A stretch of 64,000 nt of DNA, from positions 91,173,716 to 91,237,715 of the forward strand of contig CM038229.1 of NCBI GenBank assembly GCA_021442155.1, in the 5' to 3' direction. The translations under genes and the position numbers were made by a program. The first letter of the stretch is position 1. Each line of letters begins with the position of its first letter. This document shows, piece after piece, positions 36,084 through 51,204 of this stretch. This DNA is from Cymbidium sinense. Taxonomy: Eukaryota > Streptophyta > Magnoliopsida > Asparagales > Orchidaceae. The notes beneath the pieces are model-generated. The model did no database searches, had not been told where the DNA came from, and was given only the letters and a program-made list of their open reading frames with translations.

Positions 36084-39000
36084 TATTAGTTTTATTAGTT
36101 TATTATTATTATTATTATTTATAATTAGGTTATTTTTATTAGTTATTAGTTTAGTTATTAAGTTATTATTTTAGTATTAGTTAGTTTTAGTTATTAGTTT
36201 TTTTAGGTTTTATTAGTTTAGTTATTAGTTATTAGTTAGTTTATTTAGTTATTTTTTATTTTAGTTATTAGTTTAGTTATTAGTTATTATTAGTTAGTTA
36301 TTATTATTTTTAGTTAATTAATTATTAGTTTTTTAAGTTATTAGTTTAGTTAATAGTTAGGTTATTAGTTAATTATTATTTAGTTATTATTTAGTTATTA
36401 TTAGTTTTATTTAGTTATTTGTTATTAGTTTTACAAGATTTTTATTAGTTAGTTAGTTATTAGTTAGTTAGTTATTAGTTATTATTACTAGTTTATTAGT
36501 TTATTATTAGTTATAATTTAGTTATTATTATTTATTATTTTATTATTATTTATTAGTTATTAGTTTAATTAGTTTTTTAGTTATTATTATTATTTATTAC
36601 TTTTTGTTATAAGTTATTAGTTTAACTATTTAGTTTATTATTTATTTAGTTTAATTTATTATTAGGTTTATTTTTTAGTTATTAGTTTTCTATTAGTTTA
36701 GTTATTTTTTATTAGTTATTAGTTAGTTAGTTATTTAGTTTAGTTATTAATTTAGTTAATTTATTAGTTGGTTCAGTTATTAGTTTTAGTTATTAGTTAT
36801 CATTTATTAGTTAGTTTTTAGTAGTTTTATTATTTATTTATTTATTAGTTTATTATTATTAGGTTTATTAGTTATTAGTTAGTTAGTTCTTATTTGTTAG
36901 ATATTAGTTTATTATTATTTTTTTAGTTTAGTTATTAGTTATTACTTATTAGTTTGTATTAGTTAGTTATTACTTAGTTATTAGTTTAGTTATTATTTAG
37001 GTTTAGTTTGTTTTAATTATTAGTTAGTTTTAGTTTTTATAAGTTATTAGTTAGTTTTATTAGTTATTATTATTATTTATTAGTTTATTTACTTTTAATA
37101 TTTATTATTAGTTAGTTAGTTATTTTATTTAATTTTATTAGTTATTACTTTTGAGTTATTATTATTAGTTTTTTAATTTAGTTTATTATTTAGTTATTAG
37201 TTATTTGTTTAGTTATTAGTTTAGTTATTATTAGTTAGTTAGTTTTAGTTTAGTTAGTTATTTATTATTAATTTTTAGCTTTTTTATTATTAATTAGTTA
37301 GTTTAGTAATTTGTTTATTAGTTATTAATTATTATTAGTTTGTTATTTAGTTTAGTTATTATTAGTTATTTATTATTAGTTATTAGTTAGTTAGTTTTCA
37401 GTTTATTATTTTAGCTTAGTTTATTAGTTTAGTTTAGTTATTTAGTTTTTATTATTAGGTTTTTAGTTTTTAATTATTTTTAAGTTTAGTTAGTTTTATT
37501 TTATTAGTTAGTTATTTAGTTTAGTTATTAGTTGAGTTAGTTTATTAGTTAGTTTGGTTATTAGTTTTAATTATTAGTTATTATTTATTTATTTATTAAT
37601 TTATTATTATTGAGTTTTAGTTATTAGTTATTTATTATAAACCTAGTTTTTGTTATTTAGGTTTAGTTAGTTTAGTTTAGTTAGTTTAATTAGTTATTAT
37701 TGTTATTAGTTATTAGTTTATTTACTTTTATTATTTATTATGAGTTAGTTAGTTAATTATTTTATTTAGTTTTATTAGTTATTAGTTATTAGTTATTATT
37801 ATTATTAGTTTTTTTAGTTTAGTTTATTAGTTAGTTATTAGTTATTAGTTTAGTTATTAGTTTAGTTATTATTAGTTAGTTAGTTTTAGTTTATTTAGTT
37901 ATTTATTATTAGTTTTTAGTCTTTTTATTAGTTAATTAGTTTAGTTATTAATTTATTAGTTATTAGTTATTATTAATTAGTTATTTAGTTTAGTTATTAT
38001 TAGTTATTAGTTAGTTAGTTTTTAGTTTATTAGTTAGTTTATTAGTAATTTAGTTTATTAGTTTAGTTTAGTTTTTTAGTTTAGTTTAGTTATTAATTAT
38101 TTAGGTTTTATTATTAGGTATTCAGTTTTTAGTTAGATTTAGTTATTAATTTATTAGTTAGTTTTAAGTTTAGTTAGTCTATTTAGTTAGTTTTACTTTA
38201 TTAGTTAATATTATTATTATTAGTTTATTATTAGCTATTAGTTTATTAGTTTTTTATTAGTTTATTATTATTATAAGTTATTATTATTAGTTATTAGTTT
38301 ATTATGTTTATTAGTTTAGTTTATTACTTTTATTTATTATTTAGTGATTAGTTTATTTAGTTTATTAGTTAGTTTATTAGATTTTTAGTTACTTTAGTTA
38401 TTTAGTTTTTGTAGGTTTATTATTAGTTATTTTAGTATTTTATTTATTTTTTTATTATTTTTATTATTTAGTTATTATTATTAGTTATTAGTTATTATTA
38501 GTTATTAGTTTAGCTTTTAGTTTATTAGTTAGTTAGTTAGTTAGTTATTATTTATTTTATTATTAGTTTAGTTATTAGTTTTTTAGTTTTATTAGTTGTG
38601 TATTAGTTTAGTTATTTATTAGTTTAGTTTTTATTAGTTATTAGTTAGTTATTATTATTAGTTTTGGTTATTATTAGTTATTTTTAGTTAGTTTATTATT
38701 AGTTATTAGTTATTAGTTATTAGTTGGTTGTTTTTTATTATTATTAGTTTTATTAGTTATTTAGTTTAGTTTATTAGTATTTTTAGTTTTTTAGTTTTTT
38801 TGGTTTTTTATTATTGGTTAGTTTAGTTAGTTTTATTAGTTATTAGTTTAGTTATTTAGTTTATTATTATTAGTTATTACTAGTTAGTTTATTAGTTAGT
38901 TAATTTAGTTTATTTTTATTATTATTTATTATTATTAGTTATTATATTATTAGTTTAGTTATTATTTGTTTATTTATTATTTATTTTATTTATTACTTAT

Positions 39001-42000
39001 TTATTAGTTACTTAGTTTTATTTTTATTAGTTATTACTATTATTAGTTTTGTTATTATTTAGTTATTTGTTTATTAGTTTTTAGTTTATTACTTTTATTA
39101 GTTTTTTAGTTTATTAGTTTAGGTTATTATTAGTTATTAGTTTTATTAGTTTATTATTAGTTATTATTTAGTTTTTATTGGTTTTAGTTATTATATCTAG
39201 TTATTCTTATTAGTTACTAATTTGTTAGTTTATTACTATTAGTTATTAGTTTAATTTAATTTATTAGTTATTAGTTTATTAGGTTTATTATTAGTTTTTA
39301 TTAGTTAGTTAGTTAGTTTATTTTTTTATTTATTAGTTATTAGTTTGGTTTTAGTTGGTTATTGGTTATTGGTTTATTATTTTATTATTATGGTTATTTA
39401 TTTATTATTGGTTTAGTTTTATTAGTTATTTGGTTATTAGTTTGGTTTATTATTGGTTATTTTGGTTATTGGTTATTAGTTTATTGGTTGGTTAATTTTA
39501 TTTAGTTTTTACTAGTTATTAGTTATTATTATTAGTTTTAGTTTTATTGGTTATAAATTTAGTTATTAGTTATTTGTTTTCAGTTTTAGTTATTATTATG
39601 TTTAGGCTTAAGCTTAGTTATTAGTTTTATTAGTTTATTATTATTAGTTTAGTTATTATTAATTTATTAGTAGTTGTTAGTTTTATAAGTTTAGTTATTT
39701 ATTATTGTTATTGGTTTATTAGTTATTGTTTTTTTTAGTTAGTTTTAGTTTTTATTTGGTTTTTTATTTTAGTTTAGTTAGTTTTATTATTAGTTTATTT
39801 TTTTGGTTATTATTTATTAGTTATTTAGTTTATTGGTTTATATAATATTATTTTAATTTTTATTATAGTTATTAGTTCATTATTTAGTTATTAGTACGTT
39901 ATTAATTAGTTATTTTTTATTAGTTTTGTTACTTATTATTTGTTATAATTTATTAGTTATTATTAGTTAGTTTATTAGTTTAGTTAGTTTATTTAGACTT
40001 TATTAGTTTATTAGTTTATTAGTTTAGTTTTATTAGTTAGTTAGTTTATTATTATTTAAGTTTAGGTTTATTATTTTTTTAGTTTTTTATTAGGTTTAGT
40101 TTTGTTATTTAGTTATTAATATTATTTGGTTATTAGTATTTAGTTTTATTAATTATTAGTTATTATTTATTAGTTTTTTAGTTTTTAGTTTTTAATTATT
40201 ATTATTTGTTTATTAGTTTTTATTTAGTTTTAGTTATTTAGGTTTTTATTAGTTAGTTACATGGTTTTTAGTTATTAGTTATTATTAGTTTAGTTATTTT
40301 ATTGGTTTAGTTGGTTATTGGTTATATTATTATTAGTTTATTAGTTTAGTTATTAGTTTAGTTATTTAGTTATTAGTTATTAATTTTATTATTATTTTAG
40401 TTTTGGTTTTATTAGTTTATTATTTATTATTTTAGTTATTAGTTATAGTAATTAGTTTAGGTTTAGTTAGTTATAATTAGTTATTTAACTATTATTTAGT
40501 TATTAGTTAGTTATTATTAATTAGGTTATTATTAGTTCTTAGTTTTTTAGTTAGTTATTAGTTCTTAGTTAGTTTTATTATTATTATTATAAGTTTTAGT
40601 TATTAGTTATTATTAGTAAGTTAGTTTATTAGTTATTAGTTATTAGTTTTATTAGTTTAGTTAGTTAGTTATTATTAGTTATTAGTTTTTATTATTATTA
40701 GTTTAGTTTATTTATTATTAGTTATTAATTTTTGGTTACTTTTTTATTGGTTATTAATATTAGTTATTTATTTATTTATTATTAGTTTTTATTAGTTATT
40801 GGTTAATAGTTTATTTTTTTATTGTAGATTATTGGTTTAGTTGGTTTTTATTATTTGGTTATTAGTTAGTTAGTTAGTTATTTCTATTAGTTAGTTTTTT
40901 AATTTATTATTAGTTATTAGTTTATTAGTTTAGTTATTTATTTTTTGTTTATTTATTAGTTTATTGGTAGTTAGTACTTATTTAGTTTATTATTAGTTAG
41001 TTTTTTGGTTTTTTTATTTATTTAGTTATTATTAGTTATCAGTTATTAGTTATTATTAGTTAGTTAGTTTTAGTTATTAAATTATTAATTATTATTTTAT
41101 TAGTGATTAGTTAATTAGTTATTGTTAATTTTAGTTATTTAGTTTATTATTTTAGTTATTTATTTAGTTATTAGTTTATTAGTTTAGTAGTTTAGTTATT
41201 ATTAATTATTAGGTTTATTAGTTAGTTACTTTATTATTATTATTAATTATTATTAGTTTATTAGTTTTTTATTAGTTTTATTAGTTATTAGTCATTATTA
41301 GTTATTATTAATAGTTAGTTATTTAGTTTAGTTTAGTTTATTAATTATTTAAGCTATTAGTTTTATTATTAGTTAGTTAGTTATTATTACTTTATTAGTT
41401 ATTTAGATATTAGTTATTAGTTATTCGTTATTATTAATTATTAGTTTTAGTTAATTTTTTATTAGTTGGTTATTATTAGCTTTAGGTTAGTTAGTTAGAT
41501 TATTATTTATTAGTTATTAGTTATTAGCTAATTAGTTTTTTAGTTTTTATTTAATTTTTAGTAGTTATTAGTGTAGTTATTATTAGTTAGTTTTTAGTTT
41601 AGTTATTATTAGGTTTATTAATTATAAGTTTTATTGTTATTTAGTTATTATTAATAGTTAGATATTTATTATTATTTTTAGTTATTATTAGTTATTAGTT
41701 AGTTATTAGTTAGTTATTAGTTTTATTATTAGTTATTAGTTTTTTTAGTTTTATTATTATTAGTTTTTGTTAGTTATTATTAATTTTAGCTAGGTGTTAT
41801 TTATTATTTATTAGTTATTAGTTTAGTTATTGTTAATTTTATTAGTTTATTTATTAGGTTTTAGTTTATTAGTTATTAGTTAGTTATTAGTTAGTTTTTA
41901 GTTTATTATTTAGTTATTATAGTTATTATTATTATTATTAGTTTTATTAGTTATTATTTAGTTATTATTAGTTTTTATTATTAATTATTATTAGTTTAGT

Positions 42001-44706
42001 TATTAGTTAGTTATTAGTTTATTATTTTTTAATTAGTGATTAGTTATTAGTTAGTTATTTATTTATTTTAGTTATTAGTTAGTTATTTAGTTTTATAGTT
42101 ATTAGTTTTATTATTTAGTTATTTAGTTTTATTTGTTTTATTAGTTTTATTAATTTTAGTTAGTTTTATTAGTTTTAGTATGTTTATTAGTTTATTATGA
42201 TTAATTGTTAGTTTAGTTCTTTAGTTTTTTAGTTATTAGTTATTTAGTTTTATTAGTTAGTTTTTATTATTGGTTTATTTTATTGTTGGTTAGTTATTAT
42301 TATTATTATTATTATTTAGTTATTTTGGTTATTAGTTTGTTTTTAGTTTTTTTAGTTATTAGTTATTATTTATTATTAGTTAATTTCATTAGTTTATTAG
42401 TTATTACTTAGTTATTTGTTAGTTTTTTATCCATTTTATTAGTTTTAGTTATTAGTTTTATTAATTTATTTATTAGGTTTTTTTAGTTATTAGTTATTAG
42501 TTATTAGTTTAGTTTCTTAGTTATTATTATTAGTTATTATTAGTTTTTAGTTATTAGTTTTTAGTTATTAGTTTATTTATTAGTTATTAGTAGTTTAGTT
42601 TTTTGGTTAGTTAGTTAGTTATTATTATTAGTTAGTTTAGTTTTAGTTATTAGATAGTTTAGTTATTAGTTTATTAGTTCTAGTTTTTTAGTTATTTATT
42701 ATTAGTTTTATTATTAGTTATGAGTTTAGTTATTATTAGTTAGTTATTAGCTATTAGTTACTTATTAGTTATTAGTTATTTATTAGGTTTATTATTAGTT
42801 ATTAGTTATTGGTTTTATTAGATTTTTCATTTAGTTATTATTATTTAGTTAGTTTGTTTATTAGTTAGTTATGGTTTTTTGGTTAGTTGTTAGTTATTAT
42901 TATTATTATTTTGTTTTTTAGTTTATTATTATTTTTTTTATTATTTATTTAGTATTTATTATTAGTTTAGTTGTTAGTTTATTAGTTTAGTTAGTTTAGT
43001 TATTAATTTAGTTATTAGTTAGTTATTAGTTTAGTTACTATGTTTTACTAGTTTTAGTATGTTATTATTATTATTAGTTTTAGTTATTAGTTTAGTTTTT
43101 AGTTATTAGTTTAGTTAGTCTAGTTCATATTAGTTTTATTAGTTTTATTAGTTATTTTATTATTTAGTTTTTTAGGTTTTATAATTATTATTATTTAGTT
43201 ATTAGTTTTTAATTAGTTATTATTAGTTATTAGTTTTAGTTTTAATTATTTAGGTTTTATTAGTTATTAGTTATTATTAGTTAGTTTTAGTTTTAGTTTT
43301 TAGGTTTTATTATTATTAGTATTAGTTATTTAGTTTATTTAGTTTTAGTTTTTAGTTTTTATTAATTTTATTTAGTTATTAGGTTTTTTAGTTAGTTTTA
43401 TTTATTAGTTTAATATTATTATTATTATTAGTTAGTTAGTTTTTATTTAGTTAGTTTAGTTTATTATTAGGTTTAGTTTTTATTATTTTATTAATTATTA
43501 GTTTTATTAGTTTAGTTTATTAGTTTGATCAATTTTTAGTTTTGTTATTTTAGGTTTATTATTATTAGGTTATTATTAGTAATTTTTATTATTATTAGTT
43601 ATTATTAGTTTGTTTTTTTAATTTTTTATTATTAGTTATTTATTATTTTTTATTAGTTATTAGTTAGTTTTAGTTATGAGTTTAGTTATTAGTTAATTAT
43701 TAGTTTTTAGGTATAGTTTATTAGTTATTTATTATTAGTTATTAGTTTATCAGTTTAGGTTTTTAATTTTTATTAGTTATTATTATTATTAGTTACTTTT
43801 TTAGTTTATTATTTGTTAGTTAGCTATTAGTAAGTTTTTAGGTTAGTTTTTTTATTAGTTATTATTAGGTTTCTTATATATTAGTTTTTTTTAGGTTTTA
43901 GTTTAGTTTTTTATTTTTGGTTTATTATTATTAGTTTTTAGTTATTACTTTTAGTTTATTATTATTAGTATTGGTTATTATTAGTTTTTTATTGGTTTAT
44001 TATTTATTAGTTTTTATTAGTTTAGTTTTTTTTATTTGTGATTATAATAAGTTTATTGTTACTTTTATTATTAGTTAATTAGTTATTAGTTATTAGTTTA
44101 GTTATTTAGCTATTATTAGTTTAGTTATTTGGTTATTAGTTTTGGTTAGTTTATTTGTTTTGGTTATTGGTTAGTTATTTATTTATTAGTTATTTATTAG
44201 TTATAGTTGGTTTATTATTAGTTATTATTATTATTTTTTATTTATTAGTTTTTAGTTAGTTATTAGTTTTTTTTGGTTAATAGTTTATTATTTGGTTTTT
44301 TAGTTTGGTTATTAGTTTTATTTTTATTTAATAATTTTTTTAGTTATTAGTTTTTATTAGTTATTAATAGTTAGTTATTAGTTATTAGTTATTAGTTATT
44401 AGTTATTTAATTATTAGTTATTATAGTTATTATTATTATTAGGTTTTTTATTAGTTATTAGTTTTTATTTTATTTGTTATGAGTTTATTTGTTTTTTAGT
44501 TATTATTAGTTTATTAGTTATTATTAGTTATTAGTTTAATTAGCTATTATTATTAATTATTAGTTTTAGTTATTAGTTATAATTAGTTATTTGTTTAGTT
44601 TGATTAGTTATTATTTTACAATTATTAGATAGTTATTAGTTAGTTTAGTTTTTTAGTTATTAGTTTTTAGTTTATTATTAGTTAATTATTTATTTTATTA
44701 GTTTTA

Positions 44707-44707
<1 letters not shown>

Positions 44708-44754
<47 letters not shown>
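44708..44754 (+). repeat. (TTA)15 microsatellite run
   Basis: About 15 uninterrupted TTA units in the same sequence setting as the run at 13272-13327. Both are followed by a TTTAGTTTATTAGGTTAG phrase. Confidence 0.88.
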
Positions 44755-47700
44755 GTTATTATTAGTTTAGTTTATTAGGTTAGTTATTAGTTAGTTATCT
44801 ATTTTTCTATGATTATTAAGTTTAGTTTTATTAGTTATTTTAGTTTTATAATATATTTGTTTATTATTTTTATTAGTTTAGTTATTATTTGTTATTAGTT
44901 ATTATTAGTTAGTTCAATAATTTAGTTATTAGTTATTTATTTAGTTTATTATTATCAGGTTTAACTTTAGGTTTAATTATTAGTCAGTTTAGTTATTATT
45001 TGGTTATTAGTTAGTTAGTTTAGTTATTTTTTTTGGTTATTTTTTAGTTATTTATTATTTTAATTTAGTTTTATTAATGTTTTAGTTATTAGTTAGTTAT
45101 TATTCTTAATAGTTATTTAGTTTTATTAGTTTAGTTATTTATTATTATTATTATTATTATTATTTTTAGTTTTTAGTTTTTATTAGTTTTATTAATTAGT
45201 TAGTTAGTTTATTAGTTTATTTAGTTATTAGTTTAGTTTTTATTTATTATTTAGTTAGTTATTATTTATTTTAGTTATTAATTAGTTATTTAGATATTAG
45301 TTTTAATAGTTTAGTTATTAGTTATTAGTTAGTTATTATTAGTTATTATTAATTATTTACTTTAGTTATTAGTTAGTTATTTTTTTATTATTTTAGTTTT
45401 TTAGTTATTTAGTTTAATTAGTTTTTAGTTATTATTAGTTTTTCTATTAGTTATTATTAGTTAGTTTTTATTATTATTATTATTAGTTTTACTGATTTAG
45501 TTTATTTATTAGTTATTAGTTTTATTAGTTTAGTTTTTAATTATTAATTATTATTAGTTTAATTATTAATTTAGTTTTTTTGTTATTATTAGTTTAGTTA
45601 TTAGTTTATTAGTTATTGGTTTTTTAGTTTTTTAATTATTAGTTTTTATTATTAGTTAGTTTTTTAGTTTATTAGTTAGTTATTGTGGTTATTATTTTTT
45701 TATTATTAGTTTTTAGGCTTATTAATCATTACTTTAGTTAGTTTAATTATTACTTTAGTTTTATTAATTTTTAGTTATTTATTTATTTTATTATTTAGTT
45801 ATTATTATAAGTTTTATTAATTATTAGTTATTTATAATTATTAAGTTTGCTTATTATTTTAGTAATTAGTTATTATTTTATTAGTTATTTTTCTATTAGT
45901 TATTAGATATTAATTTTAGTTATAATTACTAGTTAGTTATTAGTTTGTTTTATTATTAATTAATTATTTATTAGATTATTAGTTTAGTTATTAGATTTAT
46001 TAGTGATTTAGTTTAATTTATTTTATTATTTATTAGTTTAGTTTATTAGTTTATTATCTTTTAGTTAATTTATTATTATTATTATTATTTATTTAGTTAG
46101 TTATTAGTTTTTAGTTTTTAGTTCTAGTTAGTTTTTATTTATTAGTTAGTTATTATTTGTTTGTTATTATTATTAGTTAGTTATTAGTTTATTAGTAGTT
46201 ATTAGTTTTATTAGTTAGTTATTAGTTTAGTTTAATAGTTAGTTATTGTTAGTTATATTAGTTTAGTTAGTTATTATTATTAGTTATTAGTTAGTTAGCT
46301 AGTTATTATTTGCTAGTTTTTATTATTAGTTTTTATTTTTTTTATTTTTAGTTAGTTTTATTAGTTATTAGTTAGTTATTAATTTCAGTTTATTAGTTTT
46401 TTTATTATTTAGTTTAGTTATTATTTAGTTATTAGTTATTTATTTGATTATTCATTATTAGTTATTAGTTTAGTTTATAATTATTATTAGTTTTATTACT
46501 ATTATTATTAGTTTATTAGTTTTACGTATTATTTTTATTAGTTTTTCTTATTAATTATTAGTTTATTAGTTTCTATTTTTATTACTCATTTATTATTATT
46601 ATTTATTATTACTTTAGTTATTTTATTAGTTTATTATTAATTATTAGTTAGTTAGTTATTGTTATTATCAGTTTTTTAGTTTGGTTATTAATTATTAGTT
46701 TATTTAGTTTTTACTAGTTTTATTATTAATTTATGAGTTTAATTATTATTAGTTAGTTTTAGTTAATTAGCTATTTGGTTTAGTTATTAATTTTATTAGT
46801 TAGTTTATTTATTAGTTTATTATTAGTTTATTAGTTTACTATTTTGGTTTTTAGTTAGTTATTTAGTTAGTATTATTAGTTATTAGGTTAGTTATTATTA
46901 GTTTAGCTATTTATTAGTTTATTATTATTAGTTATTAGTTATTATTAGTTAGTTTTTAATTATTAGTTAGTTAGTTTTTATTAGTTTATTAGTTTATTAA
47001 ATTATTATTATTTTTAGTTGGTTATTTATTAGTTAGTTTTATTACTTAACTGTTTATTAGTTTATTTATTTTCTATGTTTTATTAGTTATTAGTTTTATT
47101 TTAGTCATTAGATTTTAGTTTATTAGTTTTAGTTTAGTTTTAATTTTATTAGTTTATTATTAATTATTTAGTTAGTTATTAGTTTTATTAGTTATATTAG
47201 TTATTATTAGTTTATTAGTTTAGTTATTATTATTATTAGTTTTTAGTTAGTTATTTAGTTAGTTATTATTTGTTAGTTGTTAGTTTATTAGTTTAATTAT
47301 TATTATTTAGTTAGTAATAGTTTATTAGGTTATTAGTTTAGTTTTTTAGGTTTATTATTAGTATATTATTAATTTAGTTAGTTATTAGTTTTTATTAGTT
47401 AGTTTATCATTTATTTGTTTAATTATTAGTTAGTTTATTAGTTTATTTATTTTATTTGTTTTAGTTATTAGTTTAGTTTTATTAGTTTTATTTAGTTATT
47501 AGTTTATTAGTTTTTTTAGTTAGTTATTATTAGTTTATTAGTTTTGGTTTATTATTGGTTAGTTTAGTTATTTTTTAGGTTTAATTATTATTAGTTAGTT
47601 TTTTAATTAGTTTTTTATTTAGTTATTAGGTTTAGTTTAGTTATTAGTTATTATTATTATTAGTTTTATTAACTTTATTTAGTTAATTATTAGTTAGTTT

Positions 47701-49043
47701 GAGTTTATTAGTTATTAGTTAGTTTATTTAGTTATTAGTTAGTTATTAGTTTTAGTTTAGTTTAGTAAGTTAGTTTTTTAGTTTAGTTAGTTATTAGTTA
47801 GTTGGTTTAGTTATTAGTTATTTTATTAGTTAGTTTATTAGTTTTTTTAGTTAATTTTATTAGTTATTGGTTTTTATTATTAGTTTTATTATTTTTTAGT
47901 TTTGGTTATTAATTATTAGTTTATTAGTTTTTATTAGTTAGTTAGTTTAATTTTTTAGGTTTAGTTTAGTTATTTATTAGTTATTAGTTATTAATTTTAG
48001 TTATTAGTTATTAGTTTTTATTTAGTTTTTATTATTTATTTAGTTTATTAGTTTTTAGTTAGTTTAGTTTTAGTTATTATTATTATTATTATTATTATTT
48101 TTAGTTATTAATTTATTTAGTTAGTTGTTAGTTTAGTTATTAGTTTTTATTAGTTTTGATTAGTTTTGATTCGGTTATTATTTATTTTATTATTAGTTTA
48201 GTTAGTTTAGTTAGTTTTATTATTAGCTATTATTTTATTAGTTTTACTAGTTTTAGTTTTTAGTTATTATTATTAGTTAGTTTTTCATTTTATTATTAGT
48301 TATTAGTTATTAATATTAATTATTAGTTATTAGTTTTTATTAGTTTATTATTATTAGTTAGTTTTATTAGTTATTTAGTTTATGTATTTTAATTAGTTAT
48401 TTAGTTTTATTAGTTATTATTAGTTAGTTTTAGTTTTTAGTTTAGTTTAGTTAGTTATTTAGTTATTAGTTTTAGTTTTAGTTATTTTCTTATTTAGTTA
48501 TTAATTAGTTATTAGTTATCAGTTCTTTATTAATTCATTTTATTATTTAGTTTTTTAGTTTTTATTAGTTTATTAGTTAGTTAGTTTTTATTAGTTTTAT
48601 TACTTTAGTTAGTTAATTAATTTTAATTATTAGTTTATTTATTTTATTAGTTAGTTTTGTTAATTTTTTGGTTTATTAGTTATTATGGTTAGTTACTAAT
48701 TTTTATTAGTTTATTTAGTTAGTTATTATTATTAATTAGGTTATTTTATTAGTTATTAGTTTTAGTTTAATTATATAGTTATTTATTTTATGTTATTATT
48801 TTTAATTAGTTATTTAGTTATTTATTAGTTTTACTATTTAGTTTATTATTTTAGTTTATTAGTTATTAGTTTAGCTATTAATTTTAGTTTATTATTTTAG
48901 TTTATTAGTTTTTAGTTATTAGTTTTAGTTATTAGGTTTTAGTTATTAGTTATATTATTTTTATTATATTTTTATTAGTTAGTTAGTTTTATTTTATTAG
49001 TTAGTTTTATTTTATTTACTTTAGTTATTAGTTTTATTAGTTA

Positions 49044-49050
<7 letters not shown>

Positions 49051-49086
<36 letters not shown>
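49051..49086 (+). repeat. (TTA)12 microsatellite run
   Basis: Twelve perfect TTA units. A comparable but shorter run lies just after the RTE at about 36101-36120 in the parallel copy. Confidence 0.88.
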
Positions 49087-49088
<2 letters not shown>

Positions 49089-51204
49089 TTGGTTAGTTTT
49101 TATTAATTATTAGTTATTAGTTTAGTTATTTTTATTAGTTTAGTTATTTAATTATTATTTTAGTTTTAGTTAGTTTTTTAAAGTTTTATTAGTTTAATTA
49201 TTAGTAATTAGTTAGTTAGTTTATTTATTTTTTATTTTAGTTATTAGTTATTATTAGTTAGTTAGTTATTATTAGTTTTAGTTTATTAATTATTAGATTT
49301 TTTAGTTATTAGTTTGGTATTAGTTTGGTTTATTAGTTAGTTATTATTATTTAGTTATTTAGTTTTATGTAGTTATTATTTATTAGTTTTATAATTTATT
49401 TATTAGTTAGTTTGTTATTACTTATTATTATTAGTTTATTAGTGTATTATTAGTTATTATTTAGTTATTATTATTTATTAGTTTATTATTATTTATTAAT
49501 TATTAGTTTAGTTAGTTTTTTAATTATTATTATTTATTAATTTTGTTATTAGTTATTAGTTTAGTTATTTAGTAAGCTTTATTAGTTTAGTTATTTAGTT
49601 ATTAGTTATTTAGTTAGTATTATTATTAGGTTTATTTTTTAGTTATTAGTTTTTTGTTAGTTATTTATTTTATTAGTTTAGTTATTTAGTTTAGTTTTTT
49701 ATTATTAGATTAGTTAGTTATTTTATTAGTTATTAGTTAGTTGGTTAGTTAGTTTAGTTATTAGTTTAGTTTATTTATTAATTAGTTTAATTATTAGTTT
49801 TAGTTATTAGTTATTATTTGTTTGTTAGTTTTTATTAGTTTTATTATTTATTTATTAGTTTATTCTTTCTAGGTTTATTAGTTAGTTAGTTATTATTAGT
49901 TATCTATTAGTTTATTATTAGTTTGTTAGTTTAGTTATTAGTTATTAGTTATTAGTTTTTTTTAGTTATTACTTAGTTATTAGTTTGGTCATTATTTATT
50001 ATAGTTAGTTTAGTTATTAGTTAATTTTTGGTTTTTTAGGTTAGTTAGTTTTTATTGGTTATTTATTAATTATTAGTTTATTAACTTTTGTTATTTTTTA
50101 TTAGTTAGTTATTTTATTTAGTTTTATTAGTTACTACTTTTAGTTATTATTTTTAATTTTCTAGTTTAGTTTATTAGTTTGTTATTAGTTATTAGTTTAT
50201 TTATTATTAGTTAGTTATTTATTATTAGTTTTTAGTATTTTTATTAATAGTTAGTTTAGTTATTAGTTTATTGGTTATTAGTTATTATTAGTTAGTTATT
50301 TAGTTTAGTTATTATTAAGTATTTTTGATTAATTATTACTTAGTTAGTTTTTAATTTATTAGTTTAGTTTATTAGTTATTTACTTTTTTTAGTTTAGTTT
50401 AGTTTTTTTAGTTTAGTTTAGTTATTTAGATTTTATTATTAAGATTTTAGTTTTTAGTTAGTTTTAGTTATTAGTTTATTAATTAGTTTTTTAGTTTACT
50501 TAGTTTATTTAGTTAGTTTTATTTTATTAGTTAGTTATTTAATTTAGTTATTAGTTTAGTTAGTTTATTAGTTAGTTTGGTTATTAGTTAATTTTTATTA
50601 GTTTTATTATTTATTTATTTATTAGTTTATTACTATTAGGTTTATTAGCTATTAGTTAGTTATTATTAGTTAGTTATTAGTTTATTATTAGATTATTAGT
50701 TTAGTTATTAGTTATTAGTTATTGGTTTTTGTTAGTTAGTTATTAGTTTGGTTATTATTTAAGTTTAGTTTGGTTATTGGTTATTAGTTTTTATTGGTTA
50801 TTAGTTATTTTTTATTAGTTATTATTATTATTGGTTATTAGTTATTTACTTTTATTATTTATTAATAATTATATAGTTAGTTATTTATTTAGTTTTTTGG
50901 TTATTATTTTTTTAGTTATTATTATTTTTTTGGTTTTTTTGGTTTTTTATTAGTTAGTCATTGGTTATTAGTTTTATTAGTTTTGGTTATTAGTTAGTTG
51001 GTTTAGTTTAGTTACTTATTTATTATTAGTTTTTAGTTTTTATTGCTAGTTAGTTAGTTTAGTTACTAGTTTATTAGTTATTAGTTATTATTAATTAGTT
51101 ATTAAGTTTAGTTATTATTAGTTATTAGTTAGTTAGTTTTTAGTTTATTAGTTTAGTTATTATTATTGTTTTATTATTAGTTTAGTTATTTATTATAAGT
51201 TATT

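Larger units (their letters stand above)
33085..36084 (+). mobile_element. RTE-clade non-LTR retrotransposon, near full length, inactive
   Basis: A 3.0-kb insertion with the plant RTE layout: a short 5' region, one long frame with apurinic-type endonuclease then reverse transcriptase, a very short 3' end with the phrase CACAGTGGGATTAAGGC, and a (TTG)6 tail instead of poly-A. The length approaches that of full plant RTEs (a little over 3 kb from memory), so 5' truncation is slight or absent. It inserted with its sense strand on the T-rich strand of the satellite. No target duplication can be fixed because both flanks are repetitive. The copy is heavily indel-damaged and shifted towards AT. Confidence 0.93.
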
